Source: Azospira oryzae (lineage in GTDB: Bacteria > Pseudomonadota > Gammaproteobacteria > Burkholderiales > Rhodocyclaceae). Taken from it: 64,000 bases of DNA. Position 1 is the first letter of the stretch; the number at the start of each line of letters is the position of its first letter. A program made the position numbers and the translations under genes. Positions 17,462 through 27,715 of this stretch are shown here, one piece after another. The notes under the pieces were generated by a model. The model was not told where the DNA came from. It ran no database searches and saw nothing but the letters and a program-made list of their open reading frames with translations. Location: assembly GCF_004217225.1 (NCBI RefSeq), contig NZ_SHKM01000002.1:811307-875306 (forward strand). Direction: 5' to 3'.

Positions 17462-18238
17462 TCAGCAGCCCTTGAAGGCGGGCTTGCGCTTGGCCAGGAA
17501 GGCGTCCAGGCCTTCCTTGTAGTCGGCGGTGTCGAGGAAGGCGAAGGAGGCGGCCTTTTCTTCCTGGGTCAGGGGCGCGCCGGAATCCAGGCGGCGCATC
17601 CACTGCTTGTGCCAGCGGGCCACCAGGGGAGCGCCGGCAGCGATGCGGCGAGCGGTGGCGGTGACTTCGTCCTCCAGCTGGGCATCGGCCACCACCCGCG
17701 TCAGCAGGCCCTTGGCGTAGGCCTCGGCGGCAGAGAGGATGCGCCCTTCCAGCAGGATCTCGGACATCACGGCGGGGCCGGCCAGGGCCAGCAGGCCGGA
17801 CATCTCGCCCGGATACATGGAGAAGCCCAGCTTGTTGATGGGGGCGCCGAACTTGGCCCCTTCGCCGGCGATGCGCAGGTCGCAGTTGCCGGCGATCTCC
17901 AGGCCGCCGCCGATGCAGGCGCCCCGGATCAGGGCCACGGTGGGGTGGGGGCAGTCGCGCACCGCATCCAGGGCGGCGCCCACCTTGTCGTGGTAGTGCA
18001 GGGCCTGTTCCAGGTTGGTGCGCTTGACCAGGAATTCCTCGATGTCGCCGCCGGCGGCGAAGGCTTCGCCGGCACCGGCGAGGACGACGCAGCGCAGGCT
18101 GGAGTCGGCCGAGAGTTCGGTCATGGCGGCGGCCAGGTCGCACCACATGGCGTAGTTAACGGCGTTGAGCTTCTCCGGGTTGGAGAGGGTGACGGTGGCG
18201 ATGTCGCCGTCACGGGAGACGAGAATGCGTCCGGACAT
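17462..18238 (-). CDS. Enoyl-CoA hydratase/isomerase (crotonase) family protein
   Basis: A 258-residue crotonase-fold protein. It keeps the oxyanion-hole segments (AFAAGGDIEEF near 59-69 and GACIGGGLEIAGNCDL near 107-121) and one catalytic acid at Glu114. The position of the second catalytic glutamate of true enoyl-CoA hydratases (FGxPE) is FGAPI here, with Ile134, so simple hydratase activity is doubtful. It lies 75 bp downstream of the GntR regulator gene and may be cotranscribed with it, facing the propionate operon. Decarboxylase, isomerase or hydrolase roles on an acyl-CoA are all possible. Confidence 0.8.
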   Translation of the reverse strand: MSGRILVSRDGDIATVTLSNPEKLNAVNYAMWCDLAAAMTELSADSSLRCVVLAGAGEAFAAGGDIEEFLVKRTNLEQALHYHDKVGAALDAVRDCPHPTVALIRGACIGGGLEIAGNCDLRIAGEGAKFGAPINKLGFSMYPGEMSGLLALAGPAVMSEILLEGRILSAAEAYAKGLLTRVVADAQLEDEVTATARRIAAGAPLVARWHKQWMRRLDSGAPLTQEEKAASFAFLDTADYKEGLDAFLAKRKPAFKGC

Positions 18239-18313
18239 GGCGGTTCTTTCAAGGCGGGGGTGGAAAAAAACAGGGGCTGCACAGGCAGCCCCGGGGTGTG
18301 CGGCGGGTGCGGT

Positions 18314-18970
18314 TCAGCGGCTGGTGGCCTTGGCCATGGCTTCGCTGCCGGCGATGAGGTGGCTCTTCATGACCTTCTCGGCCAGGTCCGGGTCCTTGGC
18401 GGTGATGGCGGCCAGCAGTTCCCGGTGTTCTTCCATGGACTTCTTCAGGCGGCCGTCCACGGACAGGGACTGGTAGCGGGTCAGCTTGAGGACCTTGCGC
18501 AAATCCTGGATCACCTGCAGCAGCCAGCGGTTGCCGGCGATTTCCCAGAGGGTCAGGTGGAAATTCTGGTTGGCCTCGAAGTAGGCCGGAATGTTGCCGG
18601 TGGCGGCCGCCTTTTCCAGGATGTCCTGGATCGCCTGCAGGCGGGCCACGTCGGCCGGGGTGGCCTTCTGGGTGGCCTCGAAGGCGCAACGGCCTTCCAG
18701 CATGGCGATGATGGGGAAGATTTCCTGGATGTCGCCCCCGGACAGCTCGGTGACGTAGCAGCCGCGGCGCGGCTTGAGGGTCACCAGGCCTTCGGAGGCC
18801 AGCACCTTCAGGGCCTCGCGCAGGGGGGTGCGGGAGATGCCGTAGTCTTCGGCCAGGGCCTGCTCGTCGATCCAGGTGCCGGGCGGCAGTTCATGGGAAA
18901 AGATGCGCTGACGCAGGCGCTCGGCCACTTCTTCGTAGAGGGCGGGCTGGGCGATACGGATGGCGTTCAT
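18314..18970 (-). CDS. GntR family transcriptional regulator, FCD (FadR) subfamily
   Basis: A 218-residue regulator. Residues 10-75 are the winged helix: RIFSHELPPGTWIDEQALAE and YGISRTPLREALKVLASEGL, then the wing LKPRRGCYVTELS. Residues 90-210 are the helical FCD ligand domain, which typically binds small carboxylates with a metal. It is divergent from the methylmalonyl-CoA mutase operon across a 330-bp gap holding an inverted repeat and a paired motif, so it most likely controls propionate metabolism and its own gene. The ligand is inferred (a methylcitrate, propionate or methylmalonate-type compound). Confidence 0.9.
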   Translation of the reverse strand: MNAIRIAQPALYEEVAERLRQRIFSHELPPGTWIDEQALAEDYGISRTPLREALKVLASEGLVTLKPRRGCYVTELSGGDIQEIFPIIAMLEGRCAFEATQKATPADVARLQAIQDILEKAAATGNIPAYFEANQNFHLTLWEIAGNRWLLQVIQDLRKVLKLTRYQSLSVDGRLKKSMEEHRELLAAITAKDPDLAEKVMKSHLIAGSEAMAKATSR

Positions 18971-19045
18971 GAACGATCGGTGGGACAGAAATTCAGCAGG
19001 ATATAGAAAATCCGGACGCAGAGTCTGGTGTCTTTGCCCTATGCG

Positions 19046-19072
19046 TTACGTAATAAGCCAAGCATTACGCAA
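19046..19072. promoter_or_regulatory. Paired TTACGTAA/TTACGCAA site between gntR and the MCM operon
   Basis: TTACGTAA (19046-19053, a perfect palindrome) and TTACGCAA (19065-19072) lie 19 bp apart start to start. On the minus strand this reads TTGCGTAA then TTACGTAA, the same motif, spacing and order as at 15219-15245 before yjcH-actP. It lies 76-102 bp upstream of the GntR start and about 230 bp before the mutase start. Confidence 0.55.
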
Positions 19073-19111
19073 GCCGCAAGCAGGGCGCAATTATAGCCCA
19101 GTTGGCAAGTA

Positions 19112-19144
19112 TTGCATTCATAATTATGGATACAGTATTATCCA
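19112..19144 (+). promoter_or_regulatory. Probable operator and promoter of the methylmalonyl-CoA mutase operon
   Basis: TGGATA-N6-TATCCA (19127-19144) is a perfect inverted repeat of the size used by FCD-type GntR repressors. It covers a possible -10 element TATTAT (19136-19141), with a weak -35 TTGCAT at 19112-19117, 18 bp upstream. A second possible -10, TAGAAT, occurs at 19235-19240. Binding by the adjacent GntR protein is inferred from position. Confidence 0.5.
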
Positions 19145-19300
19145 GGGTTCGGGATGTCAAGCTGGCCGAAAAGCGGGTTCATGGCTGCCGGCGCTCCCTT
19201 AGCAAGCCCTTCCCCGCCGCCTGTTTGGGCGGCGTAGAATCGAAAATCTAGCCGTCGCAGCGCCCCTGGCATGCGGCGGGTGTACCGAGAAAGGTCTGAC

Positions 19301-21466
19301 ATGTCTGCCGACGCATCCAAGCCCCAATTGCCCAATTCCGACAACCTGGACGCCTGGGCCAAGGCCGCCGCCAAGTCCGCTCCCGGCGGCGACGTCAATG
19401 CGCTCAACTGGATCACGCCGGAAGGCCTGACCGTCAAGCCCCTGTACACCAAGAAGGACGTGGAGGATCTGCCCTACGCCGACACCCTGCCCGGCTTCGC
19501 TCCCTATCTGCGCGGTCCCCAGGCCACCATGTACGCCGTGCGGCCGTGGACCATCCGCCAGTACGCCGGCTTCTCCACCGCCGAAGAATCCAACGCCTTC
19601 TACCGCAAGGCTCTGGCCGCCGGTGGCCAGGGCGTCTCCGTGGCCTTCGACCTGGCCACCCACCGCGGCTACGACTCGGACAATCCCCGGGTCCTGGGCG
19701 ACGTCGGCAAGGCCGGCGTGGCCATCGATTCCGTCGAGGACATGAAGATCCTCTTCGACGGCATCCCCCTCGACAAGATTTCCGTTTCCATGACCATGAA
19801 CGGCGCCGTGCTGCCCATCCTGGCCGGCTACATCGTCGCCGCCGAAGAGCAGGGCGTCTCCCAGGAACAGTTGTCCGGCACCATCCAGAACGACATCCTG
19901 AAGGAGTTCATGGTCCGCAACACCTATATCTATCCGCCCAAGCCGTCGATGAAGATCATCTCCGACATCTTCGGCTACACCGCGCAGCACATGCCCAAGT
20001 TCAACTCGATTTCCATCTCGGGTTATCACATCCAGGAAGCCGGGGCCAACCAGGCCATCGAACTGGCCTTCACCCTGGCTGACGGCATGGAATACGTGCG
20101 CACCGGCATCGCCTCCGGCCTCGATGTGGACGCCTTCGCCGGCCGCCTGTCCTTCTTCTGGGCGGTGGGCATGAACTTCTACCTGGAAATCGCCAAGATG
20201 CGCGCCGGCCGGATGCTGTGGCACCGCATCATGAGCCAGTTCAATCCCAAGAGCGCCAAGTCCCTCATGCTGCGGACCCACAGCCAGACCTCCGGCTGGT
20301 CCCTCACCGAGCAGGACCCGTACAACAACGTGGTGCGCACCACCATCGAGGCCATGGCGGCCGTCTTCGGCGGCACCCAGTCCCTGCACACCAACGCCCT
20401 GGACGAGGCCATCGCCCTGCCGACGGAATTCTCCGCCCGCATTGCCCGCAACACCCAGCTCATCATCCAGGAAGAAACCCACATCTGTAACGTGGTGGAC
20501 CCCTGGGCCGGTTCCTACATGATGGAAAAGCTGACCCAGGACATGGCCGACAAGGCCTGGAGCATCATCCAGGAAATCGAAGCCATGGGCGGCATGACCA
20601 AGGCCGTGGAATCCGGCTGGGCCAAGATGCAGGTGGAAACCTGCGCCGCCGACAAGCAGGCGCGCATCGACTCCGGCAAGGACGTCATCGTCGGTGTGAA
20701 CAAGTACAAGCTGGCCAAGGAAGACCAGATCGACATTCTGGACATCGACAACCACGCCGTGCGCGAAGCCCAGATCGCCCGCCTGAAGAAGATCCGCGCC
20801 AGCCGCGACAGCGCCGCCGTGCAGGCCGCCCTGGATGCCCTGACCCAGTGCGCCGAGAGCGGCGAGGGCAACCTGCTGGACCTGAGCGTCAAGGCCATCC
20901 GCCTGCGCGCCACCGTGGGCGAAGTGTCCGATGCCCTGGAAAAGGTCTTCGGCCGCTTCCGTGCCAACAACCAGACCATTTCCGGTGTTTATGGAGGCGT
21001 CGTGGAAGGACAGGAAAGCTGGGAATCCATCAAGGCCGACATCGCCAAGTTCGCCGAAGAAGAAGGCCGTCGCCCCCGCATCATGATCGCCAAGTTGGGC
21101 CAGGACGGCCACGACCGGGGCGCCAAGGTGGTGGCCACCGCCTTCGCCGACCTGGGCTTCGACATCGACATGGGCCCCCTCTTCCAGACCCCGGAAGAAG
21201 CCGCCCGCCAGGCCGTGGAAAACGACGTGCACGCCGTCGGCGTTTCCTCCCTGGCCGCCGGTCACAAGACCCTGCTGCCGGCCCTGGTGAACTCCCTCAA
21301 GGAACAGGGCGCCGACGACATCATCGTCTTCGCCGGCGGCGTCATTCCCGCCCAGGATTACGACACCCTCTACGCCGCAGGCGCCAAGGCCATCTTCGGC
21401 CCTGGCACCCGCATCGAGGATTCCGCCAAGCGCGTTCTGGAAGAAATCCGCAAGTCCCGCGGCTAA
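19301..21466 (+). CDS. scpA: Methylmalonyl-CoA mutase, adenosylcobalamin-dependent
   Basis: A 721-residue full-length mutase catalytic chain that interconverts (R)-methylmalonyl-CoA and succinyl-CoA. The N-terminal 560 residues form the substrate TIM barrel ([39 protein letters not shown]). The C-terminal B12 domain has the base-off motif DxHxxG at Asp602, His604 and Gly607 in [12 protein letters not shown]. Start at ATG 19301; an in-frame ATG 30 bp earlier adds residues outside the family core. It heads the operon MCM-meaB-pccB-pccA, the complete route from propionyl-CoA to succinyl-CoA except the epimerase. Needs the cofactor made by CobO. Confidence 0.95.
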   Translation: MSADASKPQLPNSDNLDAWAKAAAKSAPGGDVNALNWITPEGLTVKPLYTKKDVEDLPYADTLPGFAPYLRGPQATMYAVRPWTIRQYAGFSTAEESNAFYRKALAAGGQGVSVAFDLATHRGYDSDNPRVLGDVGKAGVAIDSVEDMKILFDGIPLDKISVSMTMNGAVLPILAGYIVAAEEQGVSQEQLSGTIQNDILKEFMVRNTYIYPPKPSMKIISDIFGYTAQHMPKFNSISISGYHIQEAGANQAIELAFTLADGMEYVRTGIASGLDVDAFAGRLSFFWAVGMNFYLEIAKMRAGRMLWHRIMSQFNPKSAKSLMLRTHSQTSGWSLTEQDPYNNVVRTTIEAMAAVFGGTQSLHTNALDEAIALPTEFSARIARNTQLIIQEETHICNVVDPWAGSYMMEKLTQDMADKAWSIIQEIEAMGGMTKAVESGWAKMQVETCAADKQARIDSGKDVIVGVNKYKLAKEDQIDILDIDNHAVREAQIARLKKIRASRDSAAVQAALDALTQCAESGEGNLLDLSVKAIRLRATVGEVSDALEKVFGRFRANNQTISGVYGGVVEGQESWESIKADIAKFAEEEGRRPRIMIAKLGQDGHDRGAKVVATAFADLGFDIDMGPLFQTPEEAARQAVENDVHAVGVSSLAAGHKTLLPALVNSLKEQGADDIIVFAGGVIPAQDYDTLYAAGAKAIFGPGTRIEDSAKRVLEEIRKSRG

Positions 21467-21475
21467 GCCTTGACG

Positions 21476-22504
21476 ATGCAGATGTCGGAAGCCTCCACGG
21501 TGGGGCAGCACTCCCTCGCCGGGGCCGACCAGGCCCTGGCGGACGGGGTCCTGGCGCGTCAGCGCCGGGCCCTGGCCAAGGCCATCACCCTGATCGAGTC
21601 CAGCCGGGCCGACCATCAGGTGCGGGCCCAGCAGGTGCTCGCCTCCCTTCTGCCCCACACGGGCAAGGCCATCCGCATCGGCATTTCCGGCGTCCCCGGC
21701 GCCGGTAAGTCCACCTTCATCGAAGCCTTGGGCATCCACCTGATCGAACGGGGCCATCGCCTGGCCGTGCTGGCGGTGGATCCTTCCTCCTCCGTCTCCG
21801 GCGGCTCCATCCTGGGTGACAAGACCCGCATGGAAACCCTGTGCCAGCGCGAGGAGGCCTTCATCCGGCCGTCCCCCTCCGCCGGCAGCCTGGGCGGCGT
21901 CGCCGAGAAGACCCGGGAAGCTATGCTGCTGTGCGAGGCCGCCGGCTTCGACGTGATCATTGTCGAGACCGTCGGCGTCGGCCAGTCCGAGACCACGGTG
22001 GCCGGCATGGTGGACATGTTCTGCCTGCTGCAGCTGCCCAATGCCGGTGACGACCTGCAGGCCATCAAGAAAGGCATCGTCGAAATCGCCGACATGGTGG
22101 TCATCAACAAGGCCGACATCGACCCCCGGGCCGCCCAGGTGGTGCGGGCCCAGTGGAACAACGCCCTGCACATGCTGCGCCACGCCAGCCCCAACTGGGC
22201 GCCGCCGGTGATCACCCTGTCGGCCCTGCACAAGGAAGGCATCGGCGACTTCTGGGCCAAGGTGGAAAAGTACCGCCAGGCCCTGACGCCCACCGGCGAG
22301 TTCGAGGCCCGGCGCCAGCGCCAGTCCATCGACTGGATGTGGAGCCTGATCGATTCCGGCCTGCGCCAGTATTTCCGTAACCACCCGGCGGTGCGCCGGG
22401 ACCTGCCCGGGCTCACCCAAGCGGTGACCCAGGGCCGCACCACGCCGGCCGCGGCGGCTTACAAGCTGTTGGGCGACCTGCGAACCGATTCGCCATCCGA
22501 ATAA
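21476..22504 (+). CDS. meaB: MeaB/ArgK family GTPase, mutase chaperone
   Basis: A 342-residue P-loop GTPase of the MeaB/MMAA family, which guards B12 loading into methylmalonyl-CoA mutase and prevents its inactivation. Visible motifs are GVPGAGKST (Walker A), [21 protein letters not shown] (switch region), ETVGVGQSE and VINKADID. The first in-frame ATG is at 21476, 9 bp after the mutase stop; a TTG at 21470 or an ATG at 21482 could also serve, and no clear ribosome site separates them, which fits coupling to the mutase gene. The tight linkage makes its target certain by context. Confidence 0.93.
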   Translation: MQMSEASTVGQHSLAGADQALADGVLARQRRALAKAITLIESSRADHQVRAQQVLASLLPHTGKAIRIGISGVPGAGKSTFIEALGIHLIERGHRLAVLAVDPSSSVSGGSILGDKTRMETLCQREEAFIRPSPSAGSLGGVAEKTREAMLLCEAAGFDVIIVETVGVGQSETTVAGMVDMFCLLQLPNAGDDLQAIKKGIVEIADMVVINKADIDPRAAQVVRAQWNNALHMLRHASPNWAPPVITLSALHKEGIGDFWAKVEKYRQALTPTGEFEARRQRQSIDWMWSLIDSGLRQYFRNHPAVRRDLPGLTQAVTQGRTTPAAAAYKLLGDLRTDSPSE

Positions 22505-22551
22505 CGTTTCAAACCTTTCGACCCTGTTTCGACCCATTGGGAGAAGTCCAC

Positions 22552-24084
<1,533 letters not shown>

Positions 24085-24104
24085 GCGACGGGAAGGACTA
24101 AAAC

Positions 24105-26096
24105 ATGTTTAAGAAAATCCTGATTGCCAACCGCGGCGAAATCGCCTGCCGCGTCATCAAGACCGCCCGCAAGATGGGCATCAAGACCGTCGCCGTCTAC
24201 TCCGAGGCCGACAAGGACGCCCTGTTCGTGGAGATGGCCGACGAAGCCGTCTGCATCGGCCCGGCCGCTTCCAAGGAATCCTACCTGGTCGCCGACAAGA
24301 TCATCGCCGCCTGCAAGCAGACCGGCGCCGAGGCGGTGCACCCCGGCTACGGCTTCCTCTCCGAGAACGCCGAGTTCTCCCGCCGTCTGGAAGAGGAAGG
24401 CATCAAGTTCATCGGTCCCAAGCACTACTCCATCGCCAAGATGGGCGACAAGATCGAGTCCAAGAAGCTGGCCATCGAAGCCAAGGTCAACACCATTCCC
24501 GGCTACAACGATGCCATCGACGGCCCCGACGCCGCCGTGGAAATCGCCAAGAAGATCGGCTACCCGGTGATGATCAAGGCCTCCGCCGGCGGCGGCGGCA
24601 AGGGTCTGCGCGTGGCCTACAACGACGCCGAAGCCCACGAAGGCTTCTCCTCCTGCGTCAATGAGGCCCGCAACTCCTTCGGCGACGACCGCGTCTTCAT
24701 CGAGAAGTACGTGCTGGAACCCCGCCACATCGAAATCCAGGTGCTGGGCGACTCCCACGGCAACTACGTGTACCTGAACGAGCGCGACTGCTCCATCCAG
24801 CGCCGTCACCAGAAGGTCATCGAAGAGGCACCGAGCCCCTTCGTCGATCCCGAGATGCGCAAGGCCATGGGCGAGCAGGCCGTGGCCCTGGCCCGGGCCG
24901 TGAATTACGAATCCGCCGGTACGGTGGAGTTCGTGGTCTCCGGTGCCACCAAGGAGTTCTACTTCCTGGAGATGAACACCCGTCTGCAGGTGGAGCACCC
25001 CGTCACCGAACTGATCACCGGCCTCGACCTGGTGGAACAGATGATCCGCGTCGCCTACGGCGAAAAGCTGCCCCTGACCCAGGCCGACGTGCAGATCAAC
25101 GGCTGGGCCATGGAGTGCCGGATCAACGCGGAAGACCCCTTCCGCGGCTTCCTGCCCTCCACCGGCCGCCTGGTGAAGTTCCAGCCGCCGGCCGAGGTGG
25201 ACGGTCAGGTGCGTGTGGATACCGGCGTCTACGACGGCGGCGAAATCTCCATGTACTACGATTCCATGATCGCCAAGCTGATCGTGCACGGCGCTTCCCG
25301 CGAGCAGGCCATCGCCCGCATGCGTGACGCCCTGAACGGCTTCGTCATCCGCGGCATCTCCTCGAACATCCCGTTCCAGGCCGCCCTGATGCAGCACGCC
25401 CGCTTCCAGTCCGGCATCTTCGACACCGGCTTCATCGCCAAGGAATACCCGAAGGGCTTCGACGCCTCCATGGTGCCCCACGACGATCCGGCCCTGCTGA
25501 TCGGCGTCGCCGCCTTCGTGCATCGCCGCTACATCGACCGCGCCGCCCAGGTTTCCGGCCAGCTGCCGGGCCACGAGCGCAAGGTGGGCGACGAGTGGGT
25601 GGTGATCCGCAACGGCGAACGTCACCCCGTGGTGGCCAAGCCCATCGAGGGCGGCTATCTGGTGACCTACAACGGCGAGAAGTACGAGCTTCTTTCCGAC
25701 TGGCGCCAGGGTCAGTCCCTGTTCAACGGTACCTGCAACGGCGAGGAATTCACCCTGCAGGTGGAACGCCACCGCATGACCTACCAGCTGTTCCACTGGG
25801 GCACCCGCGCCGACATGATGGTGATGTCCGCCCGCGCCGCCGAACTGCTGGCCCTCATGCCGGAAAAGGCCGCTCCCGACCTCTCCAAGTTCCTGCTGTC
25901 CCCCATGCCGGGCCTGCTGCGCGAAGTGTCCGTCGCCGTCGGTCAGGAAGTGAAGGCCGGCGAGAAGCTGGCCGTCATCGAAGCCATGAAGATGGAGAAC
26001 ATCCTCAAGGCCGAACAGGACTGCAAGGTGAAGAAGATCTCCGTCACCGCCGGCTCCAGCCTGTCGGTGGACGAAATCATCATCGAGTTCGAATAA
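24105..26096 (+). CDS. pccA: Propionyl-CoA carboxylase alpha subunit (biotin carboxylase plus BCCP)
   Basis: A 663-residue ATP-grasp enzyme. Residues 1-445 are biotin carboxylase: FKKILIANRGEIACRV at the N-terminus, the glycine-rich loop KASAGGGGKGLRV and the substrate segment EMNTRLQVEHPVTE. Residues 500-590 are a linker domain of the propionyl-CoA type, and the C-terminal biotinyl domain carries EAMKMEN with biotin on Lys629, 34 residues from the end. It carboxylates biotin for PccB. Last gene of the operon, closed by a terminator 60 bp on. Confidence 0.94.
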   Translation: MFKKILIANRGEIACRVIKTARKMGIKTVAVYSEADKDALFVEMADEAVCIGPAASKESYLVADKIIAACKQTGAEAVHPGYGFLSENAEFSRRLEEEGIKFIGPKHYSIAKMGDKIESKKLAIEAKVNTIPGYNDAIDGPDAAVEIAKKIGYPVMIKASAGGGGKGLRVAYNDAEAHEGFSSCVNEARNSFGDDRVFIEKYVLEPRHIEIQVLGDSHGNYVYLNERDCSIQRRHQKVIEEAPSPFVDPEMRKAMGEQAVALARAVNYESAGTVEFVVSGATKEFYFLEMNTRLQVEHPVTELITGLDLVEQMIRVAYGEKLPLTQADVQINGWAMECRINAEDPFRGFLPSTGRLVKFQPPAEVDGQVRVDTGVYDGGEISMYYDSMIAKLIVHGASREQAIARMRDALNGFVIRGISSNIPFQAALMQHARFQSGIFDTGFIAKEYPKGFDASMVPHDDPALLIGVAAFVHRRYIDRAAQVSGQLPGHERKVGDEWVVIRNGERHPVVAKPIEGGYLVTYNGEKYELLSDWRQGQSLFNGTCNGEEFTLQVERHRMTYQLFHWGTRADMMVMSARAAELLALMPEKAAPDLSKFLLSPMPGLLREVSVAVGQEVKAGEKLAVIEAMKMENILKAEQDCKVKKISVTAGSSLSVDEIIIEFE

Positions 26097-26157
26097 GCGG
26101 CGGCTGCCGCTTCATCCCGCCCGCCGTCGCCCTCAGGTGACGGCGGCAGGATTGCCC

Positions 26158-26186
26158 AAGGGCCGGTTCTACCGGCCCTTTTTTTA
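26158..26186 (+). terminator. Intrinsic terminator of the MCM-meaB-pccBA operon
   Basis: AAGGGCCGGT (26158-26167) pairs with ACCGGCCCTT (26171-26180), 10 bp with a 3-nt loop, followed by a run of seven T. The last bases overlap the stop of the convergent small membrane protein gene. Confidence 0.92.
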
Positions 26187-26384
26187 TGGCCGGACGTCGG
26201 CCCGGGCCTGCAGCACGGGATGGGGCGGGGCGGAGGGCGAGGCCAGGGTGCGCAGGGCGCCGTAGGCCAGGAAGGCGCCGAGGAGGGCGCACAAGGTGAA
26301 GAACAGCGCCAGCTCGCGGCGCAACAGGCGTTCGATCCTGGGCAGGGTGTCCCTGCCGGGCGGTACTAGCGGCATCTGGTTCAT
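26184..26384 (-). CDS. Small unknown single-pass membrane protein
   Basis: A 66-residue protein with one transmembrane helix (about residues 24-45, ALFFTLCALLGAFLAYGAL) flanked by a basic N-terminal segment (RIERLLRREL) and a proline-rich tail. Not recognised. The ATG at 26384 has a good GGGAG seven bases upstream, which supports it as a real gene; its stop lies in the terminator of the propionate operon. Function unknown. Confidence 0.6.
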   Translation of the reverse strand: MNQMPLVPPGRDTLPRIERLLRRELALFFTLCALLGAFLAYGALRTLASPSAPPHPVLQARADVRP

Positions 26385-26515
26385 TTTTTTCTCCCTGGAC
26401 TGGCTGCCCGCCTGCGCCGTCTGGCGGCGGGCCGGCAAGGCCAGTAAATACCCTGTTGCTTACATGGATATTACGGCGAGGGAGGGAGGCCGGCGGCGGC
26501 AGACGCGGTGCCGCG

Positions 26516-27619
26516 TCAGACCTGGGCCAGGATTTCCAGGATGTCCGTGGCTTCGGGCAGGGGTTGGGCCACCAGGAGAAAGTCGGCCATGGTGTCCAGC
26601 TCGGCCAGGGCCGCTTCCAGGGCCTCGCGGACTTCCGGGTGGTCGAAACCGTGGCCGGCCTGGGCCCGGACGATGGCCGCCGCCAGACCCTGGGCCAGGG
26701 CTTCGGCACTGTCCAGTTCCAGGTGGGCGGCGTGGTCCGCCAGGCAGTGGGCCGATTCGGCCAGGGCTTCCCCATCCGGTTCCAGGCAGGCCAGTTCCGC
26801 CCGCATCAGGGCCGCCTGCTCGCCGATTTCGCCGGCAAAGAGGCGCAGCAGGGTGGGCGAGACGGCGGGACGCTGGCTTTCCCGGCATTCCGCCAGGCGC
26901 TGGGCGACGTGGGCCACCCGTTCGGCGAAGACCGGCAGGCCCAGGTCCCGGGTGTCGCCGAGCAGTTCCAGGGCGGCGGCGATGGCGGCGCGCAGGTAGG
27001 GGTCCTCGGCCGCCTCCGGGGCGTCGAGGCGGTCGCCGACACCGGCCAGGGATTCGGCCAGGTGCAGGGTCTCCGGCAGGTTGAGGCTCATGGCGGCGGC
27101 GCAGAGGTCGATCAGGGCCCGCCGGAAGGGCGCCAGATCGCCGCTGCCGCGCCCGTTCCAGGCGGCCACGGCGGCGTTGCCGGCGGCGCTCCAGGCAGCC
27201 ACCGCCTCAGCGTCCAGATCCGGGGCCTCGGGCTTGGCCATCAGGGAAATCAGTTCGGTCACCGGCGGCAGCTGGCCGGCACCCTGGCGGATGCACTGCT
27301 GCAGTTCCTCGGCCAGGCCGCCCTCGGGGGCTTCGCTGCCATTCAGGGCGGCCCGCATCTGCAGGTCGATGCGGGCGCAGAGGCGGCGGGATTCCGCATC
27401 CACTGCCAGGGTGCCGTCGGAGATGGCGCGCAGGAACACTTCGGCACTGTGCCAGAAGGGGGCGAAGTCGCCGCCGGCGGCAGCTTCCAGGTGGCGCACC
27501 GCGGCCCGCATCTCCGGCAGTCCGGCCGGGTCCCCCGGCTGTTGCAGCCAGGCCAGCATGCCCCGCTGGTAACGGCTGCGGGCCTGACGCTGGGAGGGGG
27601 AGGGCGGGGCAACGCTCAT
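26516..27619 (-). CDS. Unknown protein resembling the N-terminal region of ChpA/PilL
   Basis: A 367-residue, all-helical, Ala/Leu/Glu-rich protein with no signal peptide or membrane helix. The N-terminus (RYQRGMLAWLQQPGDPAGLPEMRAAV, in parts at residues 16-42) and the RRLCARIDLQMRA segment near 78-90 resemble, from memory of the family, the N-terminal part of betaproteobacterial ChpA/PilL, the CheA-like kinase of the type IV pilus Chp system. No kinase domain or obvious Hpt histidine motif is seen and no pil or chp gene is near. It may be a stand-alone scaffold or decoy; function not known. Divergent from the diguanylate cyclase gene. Confidence 0.6.
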   Translation of the reverse strand: MSVAPPSPSQRQARSRYQRGMLAWLQQPGDPAGLPEMRAAVRHLEAAAGGDFAPFWHSAEVFLRAISDGTLAVDAESRRLCARIDLQMRAALNGSEAPEGGLAEELQQCIRQGAGQLPPVTELISLMAKPEAPDLDAEAVAAWSAAGNAAVAAWNGRGSGDLAPFRRALIDLCAAAMSLNLPETLHLAESLAGVGDRLDAPEAAEDPYLRAAIAAALELLGDTRDLGLPVFAERVAHVAQRLAECRESQRPAVSPTLLRLFAGEIGEQAALMRAELACLEPDGEALAESAHCLADHAAHLELDSAEALAQGLAAAIVRAQAGHGFDHPEVREALEAALAELDTMADFLLVAQPLPEATDILEILAQV

Positions 27620-27715
27620 GGCAGGGGCGGAAGGATCGGTGGATGGGGCATTTTACTCCTCTGCCCGGGGACGTCTGTGGTTAGAATGCGGGCATAAATA
27701 CAAGCGGAGACATCC

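Noticed and set aside
19199-22537. An 1112-codon open frame on the minus strand, antisense to the methylmalonyl-CoA mutase and meaB genes
   Set aside because: Its product is Gly/His/Val-rich with no family features, and the plus strand has two clear enzymes with intact motifs. Long antisense frames are expected in GC-rich DNA with strong third-position bias.
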